From contig JAUCBJ010004708.1 in NCBI GenBank assembly GCA_032718475.1, positions 1 through 64,000 of the forward strand: a stretch of DNA of 64,000 nucleotides, in the 5' to 3' direction. The stretch is from Nemertoderma westbladi (lineage: Eukaryota; Xenacoelomorpha; Nemertodermatida; Nemertodermatidae). Below the pieces are notes generated by a model. The model saw only the letters and a list, made by a program, of their open reading frames with translations. It was not told the origin of the DNA and ran no database searches. The translations under genes were made by a program, and so were the position numbers. This document shows positions 24,251 through 36,851 of this stretch, one piece after another. Each line of letters opens with the position of its first letter. Position 1 is the first letter of the stretch.

Positions 24251-24545
24251 AAGCCAGGTGGTTTATAGGAATATAATAAACGCAGTACTCGTTTTCATTA
24301 TAAGCCTCTTTGCGTTCGTCCTGTTTTGTATTTAAATATATTTCTTAAACGCAAGCTAGGACGATCTTTATAATAATAATAACTAGGGATGCGATCAATA
24401 TGTGAAGCCAGGTGGTTTATATAATAATTTAGTCAACGCAGTACTCGTCTTCATTATATGCCTCGTTGCGCTCGTCGCTTGTCCTGTTTTGTCATAAAAT
24501 ATTTTTCCTAAACGCAGACTGACGATCTTTATACAGTTATGACTA
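24251..24545 (+). repeat. Two diverged tandem copies of a 154-bp unit
   Basis: aagccaggtggtttat occurs at 24251 and 24405. The following sequence matches in both (cgcagtactcgt, ttcattata-gcctc, tcctgttttgt, aaacgca, cgatctttata), with small insertions in the second. Confidence 0.75.
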
Positions 24546-25084
24546 TGCGAAGTTTCGAAACTGTGCGAGTAACTGTTGATACATCTATGTGGAGATGTGT
24601 GATATGTGGAGATGTGTGATACAACGCCAACGCATCTTATGCCGATGTAGTAATATGGGTATTGAAATAATATTAAATCAATGTACACTCTTAAAGCTGC
24701 AGCGAAAAAATGTAGCTAATTTCCTAGGTTACATATAAAATAATAATATTATTTTTAAGAACATTAATTTTACTACTTTGCAAAAATTCAATTAAAAAAT
24801 AACCAGACATATACATTGTGGAATAAACTATTTCAGAAGCCTACAACAGCCATGCCATGGATTGTATTTATGTTATTATATCTGTCATTTAACTGAGATA
24901 GCAATAGTAGTAATAGTCGAACGGTTATGCGGCCCGTCCAGCCTATAATAAACACAATTCAGTGATTGGGCTGGAATAGCAATACTGGTTGCCTCTATTA
25001 CAATTCCTCTCAGGTTAGTCTACAGCCACAACTCCCAGCAGCTAGCTCCACACCAGCAGAGACTTGACCAATAATGGGAAGGAT

Positions 25085-25142
25085 TAAATTTGTACTCAAT
25101 AATTGTACGGTGATTAAATTTGTACTCAATAATTGTACGGTT
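25085..25142 (+). repeat. Exact tandem duplication, 30-bp period
   Basis: Two adjoining copies of attaaatttgtactcaataa with attgtacggt; a recent local duplication. Confidence 0.8.
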
Positions 25143-25570
25143 TAATTACGTTTAGATCAATTAAAGACACATTTATTAAAGCAAATCACTTAAACTAATT
25201 AAAAACTATAATAGAATGGCGTATGGGGATTATATCTGTATAATTTTTAAGTATAATTATTTAAATCTTATACTGTAAAACAATTAATTTCCTTTAAAAG
25301 GCAGGTTGAAAATGGCGTTTTCACCGCAATCAACTTAATTAACTAATTAACTGCTATTATCTTAGCTTCTCGAAGGCCACACGGAAATTCTACTTGGAAA
25401 ATTTCTAAACTTTTGCCAAACAACATGTGTACCAAGTTTGGATAGATTTCATCAAAGATTGGCCGAGTTATTAACGTTTAAAATTGAACACGACAGAACG
25501 ACAGAACGACAGAACGACAGGTTGATTAATGGTACCACTACGCTAAGGCTCACTCACTTCGTGGCTCGCC

Positions 25571-28076
25571 CCACAGTGAGTAGCCATAACGCGACAGTGA
25601 GTAGACGTAATGCGACAGTGAGTAGCCATAATGCGACAGTGAGTAAACGTAACGCGACAGTGATTAGGCGAAACCCGCCCGTAACAGTAACGCGACAGTA
25701 GCCGTTAGTAAGTAGTCATAATGCGACAGTGAGTAGCCATAATGCGACAGTGAGTAGACGTTACGCGACAGTGAGTAGCCATAAAGCGACAGTGAGTAGA
25801 TGTAACGCGATAGTGAGTAGACGTAACGCGAGCGTGCAGTGAGTAGCCATAACCCGAAAGTGAGTAGTCGTAACCCGACAGTGAGTAGACATAACGCGAC
25901 TGTGAGTAGACGTAACGCGACAGTGAGTAGCCATAACGCGACAGTGAGTAGCCATAACGCGACAATGAGTACCCATAACCCGACAGTGAATAGATGTAAC
26001 GCGACAGTGAGTAACGCGACAGTGAGTAGCCATAACGCGACAGTGAGTAGACGTAACGCGACAGTGAGTAGCCATAACGCGACAGTGAGTAGCCATAACC
26101 CGACAGTGAGTAGCCATAACGCGACAGTGAGTAGATGTAACGCGACAGTGAGTAGACGTAGCACGACAGTGAGTAGCCATAACGCGACAGTGAGTAGACG
26201 TAACGCGACAGTGAGTAGCCATAACGCGACAGTGAGTAGCCATAACCCGACAGTGAGTAGACGTAACGCGACAGTGAGTAGCCATAACGCGACAGTGAGT
26301 AGACTTAACGCGACAGTGAGTAGACGTAACGCGACAGTGAGTAGCCATAACGCGACAGTGAGTAGACGTAACGCGACAGTGAGTAGACATAACGCAACAG
26401 TGAGTAGCCATAACGCGACAGTGAGTAGCCATAACGCGACAGTGAGTAGACTTAACGCGACAGTGAGTAGACGTAACGCGACAGTGAGTAGCCATAACGC
26501 GACAGTGAGTAGACGTAACGCGACAGTGAGTAGACATAACGCAACAGTGAGTAGCCATAACGCGACAGTGAGAAGGCGTAACGCGACAGTGAGTAGACGT
26601 AACGCGACAGTGAGTAGACGTAACGCGACAGTGAGTAGCCATAACGCGACAGTGAGTAGACGTAACGCGACAGTGAGTAGACATAACGCAACAGTGAGTA
26701 GCCATAACGCGACAGTGAGTAGCCATAACGCGACAGTGAGTAGACTTAACGCGACAGTGAGTAGACGTAACGCGACAGTGAGTAGCCATAACGCGACAGT
26801 GAGTAGACTTAACGCGACAGTGAGTAGACGTAACGCGACAGTGAGTAGACATAACGCAACCGTGAGTAGCCATAACGCGACAGTGAGAAGGCGTAACGCG
26901 ACAGTGAGTAGCCATAACGCGACAGTGAGTAGACGTAACGCGACAGTGAGTAGACATAACGCAACAGTGAGTAGCCATAACGCGACAGTGAGTAGCCATA
27001 ACGCGACAGTGAGTAGACTTAACGCGACAGTGAGTAGACGCAATGCGACAGTGAGTAGCCATAACGCGACAGTGAGTAGACGTAACGCGACAGTGAGTAG
27101 ACATAACGCAACAGTGAGTAGCCATAACGCGACAGTGAGAAGGCGTAACGCGACAGTGAGTAGACGTAACGCGACAGTGAGTAGCCATAACGCGACAGTG
27201 AGAAGGCGTAACGCGACAGTGAGTAGACGTAACGCGACAGTGAGTAGCCATAACCCGACAGTGAGTAGCCATAACGCGACAGTGAGTAGCCATAACCCGA
27301 CAGTGAGTAGACGTAACGCGACAGTGAGTAGCCATAACGCGACAGTGAGTAGACTTAACGCGACAGTGAGTAGACGTAACGCGACAGTGAGTAGCCATAA
27401 CGCGACAGTGAGTAGACGTAACGCGACAGTGAGTAGACATAACGCAACAGTGAGTAGCCATAACGCGACAGTGAGAAGGCGTAACGCGACAGTGAGTAGA
27501 CGTAACGCGACAGTGAGTAGCCATAACCCGACAGTGAGTAGCCATAACGCGACAGTGAGTAGCCATAACGCGACAGTGAGTACCCATAACCCGACAGTGA
27601 ATAGATGTAACGCGACAGTGAGTAACGCGACAGTGAGTAGCCATAACGCGACAGTGAGTAGACGTAACGCGACAGTGAGTAGCCATAACGCGACAGTGAG
27701 TAGCCATAACCCGACAGTGAGTAGCCATAACGCGACAGTGAGTAGATGTAATGCGACAGTGAGTAGACGTAGCACGACAGTGAGTAGCCATAACGCGACA
27801 GTGAGTAGATGTAACGCGACAGTGAGTAGCCATAACGCGACAGTGAGTAGCCATAACCCGACAGTGAGTAGACGTAACGCGACAGTGAGTAGCCATAACG
27901 CGACAGTGAGTAGACTTAACGCGACAGTGAGTAGACGTAACGCGACAGTGAGTAGCCATAACGCGACAGTGAGTAGACGTAACGCGACAGTGAGTAGACA
28001 TAACGCAACAGTGAGTAGCCATAACGCGACAGTGAGAAGGCGTAACGCGACAGTGAGTAGACGTAACGCGACAGTG
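25571..28076 (+). repeat. 21-bp minisatellite with higher-order structure (about 119 units)
   Basis: The unit is cgacagtgagtagNNNtaacg with a few recurrent variants of the variable part: gccata, gacgta, gactta, gacata with gcaac, gatgta and aaggcgta. Variants follow an ordered series that repeats about every seven or eight units. A large block including a 15-bp short unit occurs twice, 1,611 bp apart (25981 and 27592). Because 21 is a multiple of three and units lack stops in several frames, open frames of 770-832 codons appear on both strands. They translate to monotonous seven-residue repeats and are best read as by-products. It lies in glass intron 3. Confidence 0.95.
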
Positions 28077-28094
28077 TTTGGCGTACATGTAACA

Positions 28095-28175
28095 CTTTTC
28101 AATAGGGCCCAACCGGGGCGCAAACCCACAAGAACCTCCGGAGAGATGTGAATTAAATGCAACCACTACACCAAT
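28095..28175 (-). mobile_element. Truncated SINE head
   Basis: On - it reads ggtgtagtggttgcattt, aattcacatctcc and gggtttgcgcccc. The first two match the tRNA-like head of the SINE at 63675-63950; the B box is degenerate here. The body is missing. It abuts the right edge of the minisatellite. Confidence 0.6.
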
Positions 28176-28208
28176 ATGAAACTTTTTAACAGTTCCTGTT
28201 CTTTATTA

Positions 28209-28534
28209 GGCCCGACGCACACTAGAGATGCAAGATGCACGATGCAAGATGCAATTTTTTTTTTAGAATACATTATTTCCTATCAGACCACGCACACTAG
28301 AGATGCAAGATGCACGATGCAAGATGCAAAAAAGGACATCCTCGATGTTCTATTTTTTGCATCTTGCATCTTGCCTCTCGAATATAGAATACATGGTAGA
28401 CTATCGGGAGGCCGTACACTAGAGATGCAAGATGCATAATAAATTTTTTGAAATATACATTAATACAGTATAATCAAAGTATAATATATAAAATAAAATA
28501 CGATGCATCTTGCATCTCTAGTGTGCGGCGGGCC
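28209..28534. mobile_element. MITE with 31-bp TIRs and TA target (326 bp)
   Basis: The terminal repeats begin GGCCCG[A/C]CGCACACTAG and continue into atgcaagatgca; they differ at one position over 31 bp. TA flanks both ends. A second internal copy of the cacactagagatgcaagat block shows the left end was duplicated. No coding capacity. TA target fits Tc1/mariner-like or related mobilisation. Confidence 0.8.
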
Positions 28535-28750
28535 TAATATAATAAGCCTATTCATTTAATATATATAATCATAATTATATATTATATTTAAATAATTGCC
28601 AACATATGTACTTAATTATTCATTAAAATGCCATTTAGATAGGCCTACTGCTTCGCATATTACAAGTACATGGAAGACTCAATGACATTATTGCATCTTA
28701 TTTTTGTTCAAAGTGGCGTGGCGGAGAAAATTATTGCTTGAACGTTGATG

Positions 28751-28776
28751 GTGGGGGGGGGGGGGGGGGGGGGGGG
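28751..28776 (+). repeat. Poly-G tract
   Basis: An uninterrupted run of about 25 G in AT-rich sequence. Similar C or G runs recur across the window. Confidence 0.85.
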
Positions 28777-29285
28777 TGTTTGCTATCCTATGCCCAGACC
28801 ATTTTTGGAGTCAATATATACATACAAAGAAATATTAGAAGTGTTATATATGAAAATTATTAACTTTTAACTTACGGCATTTCCAATCAATGTTACAGAC
28901 TACTGTAGTGATTGCGTTTATCTTCTAAGCTCTGGGATTTGCGAAATTTTCAACAAAAATATAAATATAAAAACCCATACTCGCTTTGGTTTTCGTTTTG
29001 CGTTTTTGGTTAGTCTCCCCCTTACTGCCTTAGAGAAATCCAGGACGTGCCCCTGCTTTTATTAATCAACGGCTAGAGAAAATTGATGTGTGTATGTGTA
29101 GATACTGTACTCCATAACTTGAGATTTTTTTGTTAATGAATTCAATTATGGGAACTGTAACTGTGTGTAGTTCAATAAAAAATGTTTGAAAGGATAATTT
29201 TAAATATTAATTTATGAGTTTAGATACAATGGAAAATGTTATATTTTGTGTTAACATTATGGGGGACAGATTATGAGTGGGGAGT

Positions 29286-29323
<38 letters not shown>
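29286..29323 (+). repeat. 38-nt poly-G tract
   Basis: The longest of many G/C homopolymers in the window, inside a larger G-rich stretch (29277-29330). Such runs are prone to polymerase and assembly error, so the length is uncertain. Confidence 0.85.
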
Positions 29324-29324
<1 letters not shown>

Positions 29325-29719
29325 GGGGGTGCGACAACAAACGTTAGATGGCCTAGCATTGATTCCACACTGTCCAGCCAACACTGCGACTGGACGGTCA
29401 GGGCCCCAACAGCAGGTTATCATGTTCGGAGAACACGTATCCATGCCCGGCCACAGTACTAGTCATTGCAACGCCTTTATAGATTGGCCGGAATTTGGGG
29501 GAGAAGCTTTTCTCGGAAACTAGACCCCCCCCCCCCAAATTTATCCAGAAGACTTTTTCCCATATACATTACGTTTCAAAAGTCTACGGTTCTCCGTCTA
29601 GGGCCAAATTGAGTCAAAAAGTCCGCTTCCCTAGCAACCTCGTTGCTATGCAGGAATCTCCAGAACCGCTAATGCTACGGACTTGGGACCGGCGCCAATC
29701 GATAGGCAGCATAGGGTTT

Positions 29720-31130
29720 ACATTCAAAAATCTTTTTTTGGAGCGATCAGATCATGATCTTGACCATGATCAGCAAAGATCAGTTTTGATCAGGATTCGG
29801 ACACTCAAGGCTTGCCCCAATCGAAAAACTTAACATTACAAAAAGATTCAGCGACCCCACATTAGTCATGATTCCCGTTAAAATATTAAAAAAAAAGCGA
29901 ATTCTTCCTGATCAAAACTCAAGATCATGATCGCGCAAAGATCGGACTTCGTAAAATCGTAACTAAGCATTTTGGATATAAACAATTACTGTAGGAAACG
30001 TTCAGAACACCGCCCTGAGTTGATTAAAAAAAAAATTGGCTCGATCGGACAACCGGTTCTCGAGATCTGATACCTGATCATTAAAGATCGTGTTTTTCGG
30101 TTACTTCGAATTTTCTCGGAAACTTTGTTTGAGACCCCCGATTTTTTTTTTACGAATCGACTTCCATGATGAAGGGGCAACTTTTGAGCATTTCGAAATT
30201 TCCAAAAAGCGATTTGATCAGGCCGCGATCAGAAAAGATCGTGTTTTCGGTTTTGTTTCGAAGACCAAGTCCTGGGAGTTCACCGTATGGAAAAACTTAA
30301 CATCACAAAAAGATTCCACACCCTCGAATTAGGGGGGGTAGCCAAAATATGGGCATAAAAAAGTTCACGTCTAGAGGGTCAAAACTCAAGATCATGATCG
30401 CGAAAAGATCAGTATTTTTAAAATCGAATCTAAGCATTTTTTTAACAAACATTCATTGTAAGAAATGTTCAATGGTCTATTCTGAGTTGATTAAAAAAAA
30501 AATTGGCTCGATCGGACAACCGGTTCTCGAGATCTGATACCTGATCATAAAAGATCGTGTTTTTCGGTTTTTCCCGATTTTCTCGAAAACTTTGTTTGAG
30601 ACCTCCGATTTTTTTTTACTAATCGACTTCTATTAAGAAGGGGAAACTTTTGAACATTTCGAAATTTTCAAAAAGCGATTTGATCAGGCCATGATCAGGA
30701 AAGATCATGTTTTCGGTTTTATTTCGAAGACCAAGTCCTGTGAGTTCACCGTATGAAAAAACTTAACATTACAAAAAGATTCCTCACCCTCGAATTAGGG
30801 GGGTAGCCAAAATTTGACCATAAAAAAGTACAATTCTAGGGGGTCAAAAGATCATGATCGCGAAATGATCAGTTTTTTCGAAATTACTTCTAAGCAATTT
30901 GGGGGAAAACTTTCAAACTAAAAAACATTCACTGGAGTGTTCTAAGTAGATTAAAAAAAATTTCAACTCAATAGGCCTACCGGTACCGGAGATATGGTCG
31001 TCCAAAGTCTGCTTCCGGTAATTCGAAAATATTTCGAAAACCCTTGATCGAATTTTTTTCTTTAAAAAATTTGAATGTACAGTTAGTGGACCCGCATCTA
31101 ACGATATATCATAATCCATATTTCGGATGA
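29720..31130 (+). repeat. GATC-rich tandem repeat, about 466-bp unit, three diverged copies
   Basis: aaaaacttaacat-acaaaaagattc recurs at 29824, 30291 and 30757 (spacing 467 and 466). Between them are blocks shared in order: atcatgatcgcgaaa, gagttgattaaaaaaaa, ttggctcgatcggacaaccg, gtttgagac-ccgattttt and aaaagcgatttgatcagg. GATC appears many times per unit, often inside atcatgatc or tgatca palindromes. The third copy decays after 30950. No coding frame persists across units. Confidence 0.85.
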
Positions 31131-31139
31131 CAGGTACCG

Positions 31140-34100
31140 GTGAAATCAGACTTTACCGAAAAAGAATTCAAATTTTAGCTACTCATGTCTGACTATCTCG
31201 AAAACTATAACAGATATGGAAATACTTTCACTGCAAGAAATGTTCGCCTATCCAATGCCCTTCTAATTCTATGCTCGGATTTTGCATAGTGTCAAAACCG
31301 AGTACTTAACCCCCCCAGCTGAGGGAACGGAGTGACCGGAGCGCCAGTACTATCTTTCATTATTATGAAGTAATAAGGGTGGTGGGTGGGGTAGGTGGTG
31401 AACACTATTTATAGGGTGGAGGGAGGGTCTAGTATATTACTTTAGGATATTTTATTTCTTTGAAATGTAGTTTAGCTGCCTCAGTCTTATTTGTAATATC
31501 TTATACATTATACCAAATTATATCAAGTTTTAACATACTACATTGTCTACCTGTAGGAGAAATATACAATGTAGGGCTCATAATATATTTATAAATAGAT
31601 TTTGTATATTTACATTGTATAACAGAGTGAATGGTATTATACTCAAGACGCCGCTTTGATATATCTGATCAAATGGCAATTTCTGGTATATTATCTATTT
31701 CACTATCTTGGGTTCTAAAACTATAATAATAAACATTTATTCAGTTCTTCTTTACTCGCATGGATATATTGATATAAAACATTTCAGTATAATATTTTAT
31801 GGGGCCAAACGCAGATTAATAAGAATAATATGTTTAATTATTATTACAATTGGCACATTGAAGTAAGTAGTACATGAGTTTGATAAAATAATTATGAATC
31901 CGTATCTCATTCTACTTTGTCTATATGGTTATCTTATATAATAATGTTACTTTATCAATTTGGTTTAAACTCATCTCCTTTATATCTACGTACTACCACT
32001 ACTAACTACTATTACTACTACTACTTACTGTACTACTCTGCAGAGTTAGGTGTATATTATAAGAGGACGGGGTTCGTGATTATTAGTTATTATCTAAGTG
32101 CCCCTCGGCTATAGAGAGTCCACCCTCGGTTGCTTACTGGATAAGCTTCGCCCCATCCATAAATGCGGCAGGTTAAACTGTTAAAGTAACCAATCATAAC
32201 AAGTTCTAGGATGTGCTAAAGCTTGTGAGTTGTAACAGGAGCAGCGCGCATATACTATTGTCTCAATTACGATTGATCCAAATACGATAGCTATCGTGAC
32301 ATGCATGCGAATACTGACTTTAGTCAAACCCTACTGATGCGTGATGCTTGCCTCCGGTCATTTCTCTCATGTCATCTGTATTCGGTATAAAACTATAAAA
32401 CTTCGGTACTAAAACAAACCCTTTCATATGCAGGCATTGAATGAGTTTTAACCTGCGTGTGTATTAATTGACCGTAAAACGAACACTTAAGGTTTTTTTA
32501 TCTGACTGAGAAATCCGTAAAGTCACTGATAAGTACCGTGCAGCCTATACAACGTACTGCATCCTCAAAGTAACATAATAAATGAAGCAAACAAAGGGTA
32601 ACAGTGCTGGAGCTGTTACGCATACTGTATGCAAATACAACTATAAATGATTCAACTACAACTAACTGCTGTTCCCGAGAAGCATGTGGCTGCTATGTAC
32701 GGACTCGCATAGAACTAGTTGTGTCCGAAGCGTATGAGGCACGTTTTGTCGCTTCTAGCCAGGAAGTCTCTACTCGAACAGTTAAACTTTCCAAAGAATC
32801 TCATCAAAGCAGATAGAAATGTTTTAGGGTTTCACATGATTAAAGGAAATATAAGGTATCTTCTAATTATATCAGGGAGGATTGAAGAGGCCTAACTGTG
32901 CAATTTACTCCAGGCGAATGTGGGGAAGGATTCCTAGGCAATTCTAAGGCTTTTCCTGATGCTGTTTCCCCATAGAAGACTACTACTATATTTTACTGAC
33001 CATGGCAAGAAAATTATAATTACTTTTGGATAATATTTTTTGATTTGTATCCTATCACCATGACGTTGCGGTAAAGCTTAAGAACTATATCTGTACATTA
33101 TGCAGTGCAGTAGAAAGCGAAAACAGTTTATAAAGCATATAACCAAGACAATGTAATATAATATAACTCGAACAGCGAAAAGTTTTACCAGCTCATCCTA
33201 TTGAAAAACTGCAATAGGAGGATATCATCATATAATAAAGTAGGGGGTAGTGTGAAAAGCTATGGCGTAGGGGGTGTGCTGTGCAATGGATGGCAAACTA
33301 TTAATGTAGTTTTTGCACAATAAAATAGGTGCAGCTGCGGTGCAATAAAATACGCACTATGTGTAGCGGTTCTGCAATATAAAGGTCCTAGGTTAATGTT
33401 TTACCGTAAGCAACTGCATTAGGGCTAATTATCACCTATCATAATCATATCCACACGTGTGTTTTTACTCTACTGGTGCCCTGGGGCGACTCTAACCGGC
33501 AAGGATACCGGCATGGCTACACGCAATTTAAATTTGGTGTGCAGTCTGTGCCACACCAGTGGCAGCGTTAGACAATATCTGGTTATCTTTCTGTATATAT
33601 GCAGCAACGCGGTGGAAGAAAAATAGAATCGATAGCGAAATCCGAGTAGGTTATAGATTATAACTGTTTTAAATTAACCAACCAATCACTTTTAACTTCG
33701 CCTATAATCTGTTTTAACACTTTTGATTATCACTACTATGTTTTAAATCTTTAAATAATTTAAATCACTGACATTCTTAAATGGGAGATTTAATTTTTCT
33801 GCTAATTGTGATTTAACCCTGGCTGGCGAAATCACTAATCGTCGCAATTAAATTCTCCGCCTGCGCAAATAAATCTTTATTTTTTTATTCCTGTGCAATA
33901 CATGTACTGCCTAACTCACTAATTGTAATACCCACCTTACCTAGATGACGATATTGATCTACTTGCGTAGTCACCGGTAGTTCACTGTCATTCATTGAAC
34001 TGTTCGTCATATCTACCCAACTAACCTTCAATTTGCTATTCTATATATTCCTGCTACTAATTTTCAAGTTGCCGCTTTCTAGTCAGGTTTGATTGCCTTA

Positions 34101-34650
34101 AAGATCAAATTCAATTTGATTTTAACTTTTTTGATAGTTTTATTTTTATACTGTATAGCTGCCCTTTATAAATTATCAACCATATAAATATGTAGTGTGT
34201 GCTTCATCATCGAGGGCGGAGCAGATATAATTATAGTCCTGCATTCATTTAAATGGGTACCCAAAACTTGCCGAGAATGTAGTCGTACAACATGCAAAGA
34301 ATGAAACAAACAGTTTCCCACCACCTTTAAGACCTTCAGTAGGGCATAGCTAAAAGGAAACTATAAAAAGTTATCCCATGCCGAGAAACAGACAAAAAAA
34401 ATCCATAATAATTCGCTAAACCTGGAATATTATAAATTAAACCAGCAGCATTCGGTAGTGCTGTTAATTGTATCATTAAAATAAAACAATTTAATAAATT
34501 GACTAAATGAAACAGAAGGTAGAAAATTCTTCCCGCTCAGCACCTAAGTGTTAAAAATTACTTACATGGCAGACAAAAACCAACGAGTTAAAGTAAGCAA
34601 TACAACTACCATTTCTTGCTTGTATGTTTATACTATTTATGCCGATAGAG
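31140..34650. other. Glass intron 3 sequence without recognised features
   Basis: AT-rich, non-coding as far as I can see. A short tact/actact run occurs near 31985-32035. No exon on - with a matching phase was found, which agrees with direct splicing of exon 3 to exon 4. Confidence 0.5.
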
Positions 34651-34660
34651 GAAAAGGATG

Positions 34661-34884
34661 GGGTGACTACAAAACAAAGATCCAAATAATAAAGACCTGT
34701 ACAAAACACATGTGTTAACTTTCGTTTATTGTTTTGGTTCCCCCGCGTTAGGAGCAGGTTAGTAAAGGAGCAGGTTACAGTGGCGTGTTAGGGGAACCAA
34801 AACAATAAACGAAAGTTTACACATGTTACAATATTATGCAGCTCTTTATTATTTGGGTCTTTGGACTTTGTTTTGTAGTCACAC
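34661..34884. mobile_element. Palindromic MITE with 10-bp target duplication (224 bp)
   Basis: Arms of about 80 bp begin G[G/T]GTGACTACAAAACAAAG and run inward to aactttcgtttattgttttgg, around a short loop containing two gagcaggtta units. Exact direct repeat GAAAAGGATG flanks it (34651-34660 and 34885-34894). A 9-11-bp duplication is typical of Mutator-like transposition. It lies in glass intron 3. Confidence 0.85.
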
Positions 34885-35499
34885 GAAAAGGATGATGTAT
34901 CTTAGCATCCAGCTGTTGCCGCCATTATAAGACATAAGTCTGATGATACTGTAGATATAGCTGATCATAGATACAAAAGTTAATGCTGAATATGAAATAT
35001 GTATTTTCCGTACCCGGTATTGTCATTACAAACATGGAGATCAGACCTTGGGCCTACTAGCTACTACTAAAGTAGAACAATCAATAATACTGCTGCACTG
35101 CAATAATGATAAATTCAATAATACCCCAAAGGTACACCGTCATGGTACGGTAACTAAAGGTACCGGTAGGCCTACTGATAAGCAGTGTTATTGTACATGG
35201 GTAGAACGTAATCTTAATTTTGCGACATAATAAATGTAACTAAATTTTAAATTTGAATTTGACAAATATAACATCTACCGGTAGTTAAATTTATTATTTA
35301 TTTTCACCTTGATGAATGGATGGGTATTTTTAAACAATCTAACTATTTTCGACTGCTTTCCCCACATTCCCAGTGTTTTCGCCAGTTTTCGCTAGTTTTC
35401 GCTTGTAACCCATAAGATAAAGTTAATGATTTGCTACCTATAAAAAGTATGGTCCACTTATATTCCAATTTATGGGATAACCGCTGGAAACCTGCCTAA

Positions 35500-35527
35500 C
35501 ACCGCCACCCCCCCCCCCCCCCCCCCC
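35500..35527 (+). repeat. Poly-C tract
   Basis: A C run of about 20 nt, broken only by flanking accaccc, about 0.3 kb from glass exon 3 in intron 3. Confidence 0.8.
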
Positions 35528-35842
35528 TATTTTCTTATTTCTCATACTTTGTTTGTACCTCATTATGTTAACCTAATAAAATAGTATTTTACTTGTGTTA
35601 TAAACTGCCTTGTACCACCGTTTTCTCCAAAATAATAATTTTTTTTTTAACTGACTACATAAACACTTAATGTAATGCAACTTAACTGTAACTTAATCTT
35701 AATACAGTACATTAAACCATATTAGGCGCGCACGCTGGGGTGCAGAGGGGGTTGGGGGGTGGAAGGATCCATATTGCGTTAATTAAATTATAAAGGTAAT
35801 AACAATTAATTATATTTATATTGACTATATAAGACGTTTTAC

Positions 35843-36165
35843 CTTTCGGTTGTGACAAAAGTCAGTTTCCAAACACATATTGGTTCGACTGGGGGATGTG
35901 TATGACGTCATTAGTTTCCATGACGATTTATCCGCGAGCGGGTGACGAACGTGAATTGGCGGAAAAAACGTATGCGTAGCGGGCGGTGAGTGATACTGCA
36001 CGGGGGGCCCGCAGGTCACCGGACTGGCCAACTTCAACAGACAATCATTGGGGTGCTGTGGTGCCGGAGCGATCGACATTCCGGAGAAGTCGGCAGATAC
36101 CAAGGGAGGGGAGATGCGGCCTCGCTGGTTGAATATACCGGAATGTTTGTTGTTATAAGGAACAA
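35843..36165 (-). CDS. gl: Glass homologue, exon 3
   Basis: The acceptor is attcttacag and the donor is AAG before gtaaaa. 323 nt. It takes one base from exon 2 to make Val119 and ends phase 0 at residue 226. It encodes a Pro/Ser/His-rich, probably disordered segment: GRISPPLVSADFSG, then LLKLASPVTCGPP, PPATHTFFPPIHVRHP and SSWKLMTSYTSP. Such a stretch would suit transactivation or cofactor contact in the N-terminal part of Glass, but no domain is recognised. The exon is markedly GC-richer than its introns. Assignment to glass rests on exact phase agreement on both sides, splice sites and order on the strand; the sequence alone would not identify it. Confidence 0.85.
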
Positions 36166-36851
36166 CTGTAAGAATATGATACATTATTTGTGGTGGTGGA
36201 GCTCTGTATACTCTATTCTACATTCTACTGTGTCTACATTCTACAGTAATAGAACTTATGTTTGTGGTAAAATTGACTTATAAATTTAATTTCGCGAATA
36301 TGTAATTTCGATAACAGTAATTTATAGTACCTTTTAAGGGAAAGGAGCAAGTGACATAAATATCTAAACAATACCATAAATTAAACTCAGTAACACAGTT
36401 TACAGTAGAAAATTTACTCCTACTGTTAGTACAGTAGGTACTAAATCATAAGCTGAAGCTGCACTGCAATTGTAAGTCTAGGGCGATTTTAAGTACGGTT
36501 AGGAATATTAACTTTATATTAACTTATTATAAATAATAGGTTTTAAATTAAAATATTAATTCATAGGTCCTGGTTGTCATATTTTAATAAGATTTTGTTC
36601 AGAAATGGAAAAATTAGGAAGCACGTTACCAGCGAGGGCCAAGGGTTGAATCAGAGCTGTAAGCATTGCAGTGACTTTCCTGTGACACTTTCTTTCTTAT
36701 TTAGTCGTCCTACTGTATACCGGTATTGATCAGGCAGTGTTAAGTATTTATTTAAACAGCTTAAGGAAATGCATTAAGCCTATTTTTATATTAGAGATAG
36801 TAGCCCTACACGTTGTGGTTGTATGAAATGATAGATAGATAATATCCTTAC

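Noticed and set aside
25571-28076. Possible CRISPR array
   Set aside because: Repeats are contiguous 21-bp units without unique spacers, in an animal genome.
25664-28162. Open frames of 832, 801 and 770 codons, two on - and one on +
   Set aside because: They arise because the 21-bp repeat unit keeps phase and lacks stops. The translations are monotonous seven-residue repeats on both strands, there is no gene-like start or end, and they lie in a glass intron.
29236-29523. Gly-rich 95-codon frame through the poly-G tract
   Set aside because: Poly-glycine is a by-product of the homopolymer; its length is uncertain and no exon signals flank it.
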